Assembly: GCA_002298335.1 (NCBI GenBank) | Contig: DBNK01000037.1 | Span: forward strand, 1 to 48,701 | Direction of reading: 5' to 3' | DNA from: Thalassolituus sp. UBA674 | GTDB taxonomy: Bacteria > Pseudomonadota > Gammaproteobacteria > Pseudomonadales > Oceanobacteraceae | DNA: 48,701 bases | Shown here: positions 42,151 through 48,701 of the stretch, piece by piece | How the letters are laid out: each line of letters opens with the position of its first letter | How positions within the stretch are numbered: the stretch's first letter is position 1 | The notes under the pieces: generated by a model | Told to the model about the DNA's origin: nothing | Database searches by the model: none | The model's input: the letters and a program-made list of their open reading frames with translations, nothing else | Position numbers and translations under genes: made by a program

Positions 42151-43110
42151 ATGACCATCAGAGTTGGCGTTGTCATGGATCCCATCAGCGGGATCGCTTT
42201 CAAGAAAGATACTTCACTGGCATTACTCAATGCCGCCAGCGAGCTCGGTGCCGAGCTCTGGTATATGGAGCAGTCCGGCTTGTCCGTGCAGCAGGGGCGT
42301 GCATACGGCCTGATGGCCCCGCTGCAGGTACAGATGAATCCTGAGCACTGGTACGACCTCGGCGAATTCAGTGACCGTCCGCTGGCGGAGCTGGATATTA
42401 TCCTGATGCGCAAAGATCCGCCGTTTGACGGCGAGTTTATCTACAGCACTTATATTCTCGAGAAGGCTGAAAAAGAAGGCGTTCTTGTCGCTAACCGTCC
42501 CGCCAGTCTGCGTGACTGCAACGAAAAGATGTTCGCTACCGATTTCCCCGACCTGATGACACCGACCATCGTCACCCGCCGGGCAGACCTGCTGAAGCAG
42601 TTCCATAAAGAGCAGGGTGACGTGATCTTCAAACCTCTCGACGGCATGGGGGGCTCGTCCATTTTCCGCCTGAAGGCCGATGACCCGAACGTCAGCGTTA
42701 TTATCGAGACCCTGACCGACCATGGCCAGCAGCAGATCATGGGGCAGAAGTTCATCCCGGCGATTACCGAAGGTGACAAGCGCATCCTGATGATTAATGG
42801 CGAGCCTGTGCCCTACTGTCTGGCGCGTATTCCTGCCACTGGCGAAACCCGTGGCAACCTCGCGGCCGGTGGCCGCGGAGTGACGCAACCACTGAGCGAC
42901 GATGACAAACGCATCGCTGCGATTGTCGGCCCGGAGCTGAAAGCCCGTGGGCTGTATTTTGTTGGTCTGGATGTTATCGGCGGCAATCTCACCGAAATCA
43001 ACGTCACCAGCCCGACCTGCGTGCGTGAAATCAGCCGTGACAGCGGCATTGATGTGGCGTCTCAGCTGCTGCAGACCCTGTTTGAAATCCGCGCTGCCAG
43101 CACCCGCTGA
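42151..43110 (+). CDS. gshB: glutathione synthetase
   Basis: GshB joins gamma-glutamylcysteine and glycine with ATP to make glutathione. The 319-residue ATP-grasp protein begins IRVGVVMDPISGIAFKKDTS and has the glycine-rich ATP loop FKPLDGMGGSSIFR (about 168-181), NLAAGGRGVTQPL and the metal-binding EINVTSPTCVREI. CGGAG precedes the ATG. The gshB-pilG divergent pair is the same as in Pseudomonas. Confidence 0.98.
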   Translation: MTIRVGVVMDPISGIAFKKDTSLALLNAASELGAELWYMEQSGLSVQQGRAYGLMAPLQVQMNPEHWYDLGEFSDRPLAELDIILMRKDPPFDGEFIYSTYILEKAEKEGVLVANRPASLRDCNEKMFATDFPDLMTPTIVTRRADLLKQFHKEQGDVIFKPLDGMGGSSIFRLKADDPNVSVIIETLTDHGQQQIMGQKFIPAITEGDKRILMINGEPVPYCLARIPATGETRGNLAAGGRGVTQPLSDDDKRIAAIVGPELKARGLYFVGLDVIGGNLTEINVTSPTCVREISRDSGIDVASQLLQTLFEIRAASTR

Positions 43111-43125
43111 AGCGCACGGAATCCG

Positions 43126-43152
43126 GCCCGGGATACCCCACCGTTCCCGGGC
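43126..43152 (+). other. stem-loop after gshB
   Basis: GCCCGGGA (43126-43133) and TCCCGGGC (43145-43152) form an 8-bp GC-rich stem with an 11-nt loop, 15 nt after the gshB stop. No T-run follows, so it is not a clear intrinsic terminator. The remaining gap to tonB (43153-43300) shows no other recognised element. Confidence 0.45.
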
Positions 43153-43300
43153 ACGGTATGGACAAAACCAGCGGATAAGCGCAGACTTGGCGCAGTTTTT
43201 TCAGGGCATGAACGCTCGCTTAAGCCGTTAAGTCACCCCCGCAGCGCCTTGCCTGAAACGATATTAACCGCTGACAGGCCCAGAGGCTTTGGACACACAG

Positions 43301-44176
43301 ATGGCAGACTCCACAGTAACCAGCAACGACCGGTTACTCTTTGCGTTATTCGTCGCACTGATGCTGCATGCCATGGTGGTTCTGGGAATCAGTTTTGAGG
43401 CTGAGCCAACCCCGCCCTTCGCCTCCACCATGGAAGTTACCCTGGCCGGTTATAAACAGAACAAAGCGCCGGAAAAAGCCGACTTCCTGGCCCAGGAAAA
43501 TCAGCAGGGCAGCGGCACCAAAGAAGAAGCGGTGCTGCAGACCACCGATGTCGAAGCGGTATTTCACGCCAATACCATCCGTGAAACCGAAATGCAGGAG
43601 CAACAGGCTTCCGCACCGCAGAAAACGACCACAGGTCAGACCGATACGGTGACCACAACGGCACGTTCCGACTTTGCGGTCAGCAAGGACACCACTGAAA
43701 CAGCCGCTGAAGATCTGCCGGAAGGCCCGCGTCAGTCGTTGCTGCAACGCAGCCTCGAAATTGCCAGCCTGCAGGCCAAGCTGGACACCATGCGCCAGTC
43801 GTATGCGAAAATGCCCCGCGTACAGCGGCTGACAGCGGCCTCCACCATGAAGTCGGCCGATGCGTACTACGTCAACAGCTGGCGCCGCAAGGTCGAGCAG
43901 ATTGGTGATATCAATTACCCGCGCGAAGCTGAAAACTGCTATCAGGACTGCAGCCTGCGCTTGCTCGTCGCCATCGATGCCGACGGCAGCCTGCATGAAG
44001 TGGTTATTCTTGAGTCTTCCGGTCGCAAGGTACTGGATGAAGCCGCAGTCCGTATTGTGAAGCTGGCAGCACCCTTTGCGCCTTTCACCCAGGAAATGCG
44101 CAATGAAATGGATCGTCTGGAAATCATCCGGACCTGGCAGTTCAACGGTAACCGCTACCGCTCAGGTGTGAACTGA
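43301..44176 (+). CDS. TonB-family protein (TonB3-like)
   Basis: This is an inner-membrane energy-coupling protein. The 291-residue chain has a short cytosolic tail, one membrane helix (about 11-32), a charged Gln/Thr/Glu-rich periplasmic spacer with a helical section (about 145-180), and a C-terminal TonB-like domain (about 190-285, with YVNSWRRKVEQIGDINYPR and SSGRKVLDEAAVRIV). It lacks the Pro-rich spacer of classical TonB and no ExbBD genes adjoin it. In P. aeruginosa the gene at this position, tonB3, affects twitching and pilus assembly. A TTG 12 nt upstream is an alternative start, closer to AGAGG. Confidence 0.85.
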   Translation: MADSTVTSNDRLLFALFVALMLHAMVVLGISFEAEPTPPFASTMEVTLAGYKQNKAPEKADFLAQENQQGSGTKEEAVLQTTDVEAVFHANTIRETEMQEQQASAPQKTTTGQTDTVTTTARSDFAVSKDTTETAAEDLPEGPRQSLLQRSLEIASLQAKLDTMRQSYAKMPRVQRLTAASTMKSADAYYVNSWRRKVEQIGDINYPREAENCYQDCSLRLLVAIDADGSLHEVVILESSGRKVLDEAAVRIVKLAAPFAPFTQEMRNEMDRLEIIRTWQFNGNRYRSGVN

Positions 44177-44736
44177 TGGAAGAACTGAGAAATCTGAAAA
44201 ACCATCTGCTGATTGCCATGCCCGCACTGGAAGATTCCTGGTTTGCCGGCACGGTCACCTACCTGTGCGAACACAACGCCGACGGTGCCATGGGCATTGT
44301 TCTGAGCAAACCCTCCCCTCACCGCTTCAGTGAAGTCTGCGAACAGCTGGGCATCGATGGTTTCCCGGGACATGAGCCTGTCGTACTGCAGGGTGGCCCG
44401 GTACAACCTGAGCAGGGGTTTATCCTGCACCGTGACAACGGCCAGCACTGGGGCAGCACCATGGCGGTGACGGATGAGATCAGCCTGTCATCGTCGCGCG
44501 ATATCCTCGAAGCCATCGCCAGTGCCAGTGGCCCGGACGAATACCGCTTCGCCCTGGGTTATGCCGGATGGGGCGCAGACCAGCTGGAGCATGAACTCAC
44601 CGACAACGCCTGGCTGACACTGCCGGCCACACCGGAGCTGGTGTTCGGCACCACGGCCGAGACCATTCACAGCGAAGCCCTGAAGCGCTTTGGCATCAGT
44701 GTCGCCAACCTCAGCCATGAGGCCGGACATGCCTGA
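44176..44736 (+). CDS. yqgE: YqgE/AlgH family protein (UPF0301)
   Basis: The 186-residue cytosolic protein shows the YqgE signature: LKNHLLIAMPALEDSWFAGTVTYLCEHN region at the N-terminus, GAMGIVLSKP, VLQGGPVQPEQGF and FALGYAGWGADQLEHEL. The family is widespread and its function is unclear; AlgH in Pseudomonas is linked to alginate regulation. The ATG overlaps the tonB stop by one base, and its 3' end overlaps ruvX by 8 nt. Confidence 0.95.
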   Translation: MEELRNLKNHLLIAMPALEDSWFAGTVTYLCEHNADGAMGIVLSKPSPHRFSEVCEQLGIDGFPGHEPVVLQGGPVQPEQGFILHRDNGQHWGSTMAVTDEISLSSSRDILEAIASASGPDEYRFALGYAGWGADQLEHELTDNAWLTLPATPELVFGTTAETIHSEALKRFGISVANLSHEAGHA

Positions 44737-45205
44737 GCAGACGGTCAGGATTCCGGAGAAAATACAGCAACTGCTCGGCTTTGATTTTGGCACCCGCCGC
44801 ATCGGCATGGCTTGTGGTCAGCGCCTGACCTGCGGTACCCGCGAGCTGAAACCGGTCAGTGCCCGTGACGGCGTGCCGGACTGGGATCAGCTAGGACGCA
44901 TCATTGCCGAATGGCAGCCCGATGCCTTTGTGGTAGGTTTACCGCTGCACATGGATGGCAGCGACAGTGATATGAGCCGCCGCGCACGCAAGTTCGCCGG
45001 ACGGCTGGAGGGCCGCTTTCACAAGCCGGCCTATCTGCAGGACGAACGTCTGAGCAGTTTTGAAGCAAAAGGTATGGTACTGGAACAACAGGGTCATACC
45101 GATTTCGGCGAACATTCCGTCGATGGACTGGCCGCCTGTCTGATACTTGAGAGCTGGATGAACGCCCACCCATCCGGCGGAGGAGACCCCCATGAATCTG
45201 CCTGA
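44729..45205 (+). CDS. ruvX: putative pre-16S rRNA nuclease (Holliday resolvase-like YqgF)
   Basis: This RNase H-fold protein is implicated in pre-16S rRNA 5' end maturation. The 158 residues contain GFDFGTRRIGMACGQ with the catalytic Asp, FVVGLPLHMDGSDSDMS, and DERLSSFEAKGMV. The ATG at 44729, preceded by GAGG, overlaps yqgE by 8 nt. An in-frame ATG at 44690 lies deeper in yqgE and is less likely. The 3' end overlaps pyrR by 14 nt. Confidence 0.94.
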   Translation: MPEQTVRIPEKIQQLLGFDFGTRRIGMACGQRLTCGTRELKPVSARDGVPDWDQLGRIIAEWQPDAFVVGLPLHMDGSDSDMSRRARKFAGRLEGRFHKPAYLQDERLSSFEAKGMVLEQQGHTDFGEHSVDGLAACLILESWMNAHPSGGGDPHESA

Positions 45206-45698
45206 TCCTGAGGCACTCTGCACTGAACTCGGCCACCGGCTCAATCAACTGATCAGTGATAAACAACTGGATAATCCCATGCTGGTCGGCATCCGCTCCG
45301 GTGGGGTCTGGGTTGCCCAGCGCCTGCAGCAGCAGCTCAGCGGCACTGACGAGATCAGCACACTCAACATCAGTTTTTACCGTGATGACTTCACCCGCAA
45401 CGGTCTTCATCCGAATGTGGAAGGCTCTGATCTGCTGGAGTCCATCGAAGACCGCCATATCATTCTGGTGGACGATGTCATCATGAGCGGGCGTACCATC
45501 CGCGCCGCCATGAACGAGCTGTTTGATTATGGCCGCCCGGCCAGCATTCACCTGCTGACCCTGCTGGACATCGGCCACCGCGAACTGCCGGTGCAGCCGG
45601 ATATCTGCGGCGCCACACTGGAACTGGCCGACGATCAGCAGATCAAGCTTCAGGGGCCTGAGCCTCTGACCCTGACTCTGGTTACCAAATCACAATAA
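45192..45698 (+). CDS. pyrR: PyrR bifunctional regulator/uracil phosphoribosyltransferase
   Basis: The 168-residue protein is a type I PRTase with the PRPP motif IILVDDVIMSGRTIRAAM (about 94-111). PyrR of Gram-positives attenuates pyr transcripts; in Pseudomonas-type operons it precedes pyrB and pyrC' and its regulatory role differs or is weaker. No attenuator hairpin is visible before pyrB, where the gap is only 11 nt. GGAGGAG precedes the ATG inside ruvX. Confidence 0.94.
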   Translation: MNLPDPEALCTELGHRLNQLISDKQLDNPMLVGIRSGGVWVAQRLQQQLSGTDEISTLNISFYRDDFTRNGLHPNVEGSDLLESIEDRHIILVDDVIMSGRTIRAAMNELFDYGRPASIHLLTLLDIGHRELPVQPDICGATLELADDQQIKLQGPEPLTLTLVTKSQ

Positions 45699-45709
45699 CA
45701 GGAAGCGTC

Positions 45710-46726
45710 ATGACCAGCCTGATTCATCACGAAACTCTGCGCGACCCCAGCCGTGTGCAGCTGACGGACGACGGCCGTCTCAAGCACTTCCTGACCACCG
45801 AAGGCCTCAGTGCCGAGCTGCTGACAGAAATTCTCGACACAGCAGACTCCTTTATCAGTACTCAGGAACGGGCGGTAAAAAAAGTCCCTCTGCTGCGCGG
45901 TAAAACCGTGGTGAACCTGTTTTTTGAGAACAGTACGCGTACCCGCTCGACCTTCGAGCTGGCGGCGAAACGCCTGTCGGCGGACATCCTCAACCTCGAC
46001 ATTGCCCGCTCGGCGACGTCCAAAGGTGAAACCCTGATGGACACCCTGTGGAACCTCGAGGCCATGTACAGCGACATGTTTGTCGTCCGTCATGCAGACT
46101 CCGGTGCTGCCCACTTCATTGCCGAGCAGGTCACTCCCAACGTCGCCATCATCAACGCCGGTGACGGACGCCACGCGCATCCGACCCAGGCCATGCTCGA
46201 CATGCTGACCATCCGCCGCCATAAAGAAGGCATTGCCGGTAAAGTCGTTGCCATCGTCGGCGATATCCTGCATTCGCGGGTGGCACGCTCACAGATCTAC
46301 GCCCTGCGCACTCTGGGTGCCGCCGAAGTACGCGTGATCGGCCCCGGCACCCTGCTGCCGAAAGACATCGAAGCACTGGGGGCAAAGCCCTTCTACGACA
46401 TGAAGCAAGGTCTCGCTGACTGTGACGTGGTGATCATGCTGCGCCTGCAGAAAGAACGCATGCAGAACGCCCTGCTGCCGTCCGAAGGTGAATTTTTCAA
46501 ACTCTATGGCCTGACCGAGGCCAAACTGGCCTGCGCCAGACCCGATGCCATTGTTATGCACCCGGGACCAATCAACCGCGGCGTCGAGATTGAATCCGCC
46601 GTCGCAGATGGTCCTCAGTCAGTGATTCTCAATCAGGTCAGCTACGGCATCGCCGTACGCATGGCCGTGATGGCGATGGCCATGAGTGGTCAGCAATCCC
46701 AGAACAGCAGTGAGGAGATGGCCTGA
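45710..46726 (+). CDS. pyrB: aspartate carbamoyltransferase catalytic subunit
   Basis: PyrB condenses carbamoyl phosphate and aspartate, the first committed step of pyrimidine synthesis. The 338-residue protein shows the carbamoyl-phosphate site FFENSTRTRSTFELAAKRL (about 65-85), IINAGDGRHAHPTQAMLDML and MHPGPINRG. It is the class that forms a dodecamer with inactive dihydroorotase subunits. The stop shares a base with the pyrC' ATG. Confidence 0.98.
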   Translation: MTSLIHHETLRDPSRVQLTDDGRLKHFLTTEGLSAELLTEILDTADSFISTQERAVKKVPLLRGKTVVNLFFENSTRTRSTFELAAKRLSADILNLDIARSATSKGETLMDTLWNLEAMYSDMFVVRHADSGAAHFIAEQVTPNVAIINAGDGRHAHPTQAMLDMLTIRRHKEGIAGKVVAIVGDILHSRVARSQIYALRTLGAAEVRVIGPGTLLPKDIEALGAKPFYDMKQGLADCDVVIMLRLQKERMQNALLPSEGEFFKLYGLTEAKLACARPDAIVMHPGPINRGVEIESAVADGPQSVILNQVSYGIAVRMAVMAMAMSGQQSQNSSEEMA

Positions 46727-47976
46727 TGCTGCAGATCCGCAATGTACGCCTGATTGATCCGGCGCAGCACCGCGATGACATCACCGACATTCTGGTCGAC
46801 AACGGCCGCATTCACAGTACCGGTGACGCCGGCTCCGGTCTTGTCATCAGTGAGAGCCGTGATGGCAACGGACTGTGGCTGCTGCCCGGCCTGATTGATC
46901 TCGGTGGCCACCTGCCGGAACCGGGCTACACCCAGAAAGGCACAATCGAATCAGAAACCCGGGCGGCACGCAGTGGCGGCTTTACCCATATCTGCAGCCT
47001 GCCGGATACCTCGCCGGTAGCGGACACGTCGGCGGTGATCAAACTCATTCTGGAAAAGGCCGCCAGTGCCGCTCAGGTGCACGTACTGCCGCTGGCCGCA
47101 CTGACGCAGGGGCTGGCCGGTGAGCAACTGGCGAGTATGGTTACCCTGTCAGAAGCCGGTGCGGTAGCCATGAGCAATGCCCGTCACATCATCCGCGACA
47201 GCTATGTGCTGCGCCGGCTGATGGAGTATGCGGCGACGTACGATATTCCGGTGTTCCTCAGCGCCAATGATGCAGCTCTGGCGGCCGGCGGTTGTATGCA
47301 CGAAGGACCGGTGTCGACACGACTGGGCCTTCCGGGTATTCCGGCCACGGCTGAAACCGTCTCTCTGGCCAAAATTCTGCTTTTAGCTGAACAGACCGGT
47401 GCACGTCTGCACATCAGCCAGGTCAGCTGTGGCCGCAGTGTCCTGATGCTGCGCCAGGCACGGGAACAGGGTCTGAACATCACGGCCGATACGCCGCTGG
47501 CCAACCTGCTTTACACCCACGATGCCATCCTGGGTTACCGCAGCCTCTACAACGTGCAGCCACCGCTGCGTACTGAAGAAGACCGTCAGGCCCTGCTGGC
47601 TGCCGTTGAATCCGGTGAGCTGGCCATCAGCTCCAACCACAGGCCGCATGAAATCGCGGCCAAGAAGGCGCCTTTTGCCGAGGCCCGTCCGGGCATGAGC
47701 CAGTACGATTGCTTCCTGCCGCTGGCGATGACGCTGGTGCACCGGGGCGAGCTGTCTCTGAACGCCCTGATCCGTGCACTGACGGTTTTACCGGCCAGTG
47801 TGCTGCGTCTGCAACACGGTCTCAGCAGTGGTCAGGCCTTCAATGCCTGCCTGTTTAATCCGGAAACAGAACAGACCATCAGTGCCAGTGACCTGTACTC
47901 GCAGGGGCATAACCACCCGGCTATTGGTGCATCTCTGCGCGGCCGGGTCGAAGAGGTGTTCGTCAGTCAGGTTTAA
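46726..47976 (+). CDS. pyrC: PyrC', dihydroorotase-like non-catalytic subunit of aspartate carbamoyltransferase
   Basis: The 416-residue amidohydrolase-fold protein follows pyrB with stop and start overlapping. Catalytic type I dihydroorotases have DxHxHxREPG at the first metal site; here it reads DLGGHLPEPG, so the first His and the substrate Arg are gone. The usual DHxPH is NHRPH, so the catalytic Asp is lost. It is therefore predicted to be inactive and to serve as a structural partner holding PyrB in the active dodecamer, as in Pseudomonas. A true dihydroorotase must lie elsewhere. GAGGAG lies 10 nt before the ATG. Confidence 0.93.
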   Translation: MLQIRNVRLIDPAQHRDDITDILVDNGRIHSTGDAGSGLVISESRDGNGLWLLPGLIDLGGHLPEPGYTQKGTIESETRAARSGGFTHICSLPDTSPVADTSAVIKLILEKAASAAQVHVLPLAALTQGLAGEQLASMVTLSEAGAVAMSNARHIIRDSYVLRRLMEYAATYDIPVFLSANDAALAAGGCMHEGPVSTRLGLPGIPATAETVSLAKILLLAEQTGARLHISQVSCGRSVLMLRQAREQGLNITADTPLANLLYTHDAILGYRSLYNVQPPLRTEEDRQALLAAVESGELAISSNHRPHEIAAKKAPFAEARPGMSQYDCFLPLAMTLVHRGELSLNALIRALTVLPASVLRLQHGLSSGQAFNACLFNPETEQTISASDLYSQGHNHPAIGASLRGRVEEVFVSQV

Positions 47977-48024
47977 ATCCACCGGACAACCTACCTTTTC
48001 TGTCAGGCCACCTATACTGAATTA

Positions 48025-48701
48025 ATGAGCCTGACAGAATTCACTCCCGACCCCGGTCAAACCAACCTGTGGCGCCGCAACTACCTCAACCTGCAGCGCC
48101 AGCGGTTTGAGGCCGTTATCAGCCAGCTGCCATCGCAGTCCGGGGCTGTATTGTCTGTTATTCCCCTGTTGTTGCATGTTAACCGCTCCAAACTGCCGGG
48201 CTTTGTTTCCCACGACACACCCTCCGGTATTCTCGGCCTGACGCCGGAGGCAGCTGATCTGGAGCGCCTGCAGCAGATGGCGGGCCAGGAGATTCCATCC
48301 GGCGCCATTACCCGACGCCAGATCAGCGGGGTCTTCCTGATCAATAACCCGGTTGCCATCAATGCTCAGGACTGCAGCAAGCTGCAGATCCGCGTCTGTG
48401 CCGGTGCGCACATGGAAGAATTCCAGCTGCGTAATCTGCGCCAGAAATGTCTGCGCCTCAGCGAATGGGCAGCCAGCCAGAAAGCGTCTCTGACCATCAG
48501 CGTGCACCTGACAGATGATCTGTTTGATCCCGTTCCTGAACTGGGCCTTACTGAGATAAGCCATGATGACTTTTACTGCCACAGCACACTCATGGCCGGG
48601 GTCGCACCCTTCTGGTGGGTGATTCCACAGGAGGCTGAAGTCTCTGCAGACGACTGCTGGCAGGCCCTGCTGGAGAACGACGACTTCAACCCGCAGGACT
48701 A
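48025..48701 (+). CDS. class I adenylate cyclase (CyaA) homologue with degenerate active site, 3' truncated by window edge
   Basis: The visible 225 codons match the N-terminal domain of class I adenylate cyclases: SVIPLLLHVNRSKLPGFVSHDTPSG, LRQKCLRLSEWAAS, and DDFYCHSTLMAGVAPFWWVIP (E. coli CyaA has similar strings in the same order). The catalytic nucleotidyltransferase signature, normally GST...SDLDIW, reads NNP (107-109) and SKLQIR (118-123), so the Gly-Ser and both Asp residues are lost. The frame is open to the window end. A TATACT -10-like hexamer (48013-48018) would place initiation close to the ATG, with no ribosome site. It is probably a non-catalytic paralogue. Confidence 0.75.
   Translation, partial: MSLTEFTPDPGQTNLWRRNYLNLQRQRFEAVISQLPSQSGAVLSVIPLLLHVNRSKLPGFVSHDTPSGILGLTPEAADLERLQQMAGQEIPSGAITRRQISGVFLINNPVAINAQDCSKLQIRVCAGAHMEEFQLRNLRQKCLRLSEWAASQKASLTISVHLTDDLFDPVPELGLTEISHDDFYCHSTLMAGVAPFWWVIPQEAEVSADDCWQALLENDDFNPQD

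Noticed and set aside
43126..43152. Stem-loop after gshB as an intrinsic terminator
   Set aside because: No T-tract follows; it is listed only as a stem-loop.

Overview
The window is a gene-dense chromosomal segment (about 45 protein genes, few gaps over 200 bp) from a Gammaproteobacterium. Gene content and order resemble Pseudomonas: tyrS-M23 peptidase-anmK-erpA-argC beside an rRNA-type promoter, mrcB with a TPR lipoprotein, pilGHIJ-chpA-chpC, and gshB-tonB-yqgE-ruvX-pyrR-pyrB-pyrC'. The differences (no pilK or chpB, a SahR-type regulator heading the SAM cycle, a different glycan cluster) suggest a relative such as a marine Oceanospirillales member. That assignment is inference; no rRNA gene lies inside the window.

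Left third (1-19.7 kb): a strong rRNA-like promoter points off the left edge. tyrS diverges from an M23 peptidase and anmK. A leftward operon argC-DUF6776-bactofilin-erpA-DsrE-like follows. Rightward genes encode a CLC transporter, HemJ and HemL, a small membrane protein and a chemoreceptor. mrcB (PBP1b) and an LpoP-like lipoprotein run leftward, then glnE and ilvE run rightward to a clear intrinsic terminator.

Middle (19.7-31.7 kb): an unannotated 56-codon ORF and a GST-like gene precede a methyl-cycle operon sahR-metK-ahcY-metF. Its promoter overlaps a perfect 12-bp-arm palindrome, and a tiny upstream ORF overlaps the regulator start. A REP-like element and a hairpin lie between operon genes. 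A surface-glycan region follows: a GT52/polysialyltransferase-like enzyme, a YrbL-type kinase and a GT2-type glycosyltransferase on the plus strand, facing a methyltransferase, an O-antigen ligase/polymerase and a capsule-synthase-like protein on the minus strand. The three minus-strand genes follow the last chemosensory gene with a 17-nt gap, so polysaccharide genes appear appended to the twitching-motility signalling operon.

Right third (31.7-48.7 kb): the Pil-Chp type IV pilus chemosensory operon (pilG, pilH, pilI, pilJ, a 2080-residue chpA, chpC) runs leftward. Divergently, gshB is followed by tonB-yqgE-ruvX-pyrR-pyrB-pyrC' with overlapping or nearly abutting genes. pyrC' lacks dihydroorotase metal ligands, as expected for a structural partner of PyrB. 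The window ends inside a class I adenylate cyclase homologue whose nucleotidyltransferase signature is degenerate.

The most unusual points are the pseudo-cyclase at the right edge, the glycan genes tailing the Pil-Chp operon, the architecture of the sahR control region and the 56-codon peptide. No phage, IS element, CRISPR array or tRNA was seen.
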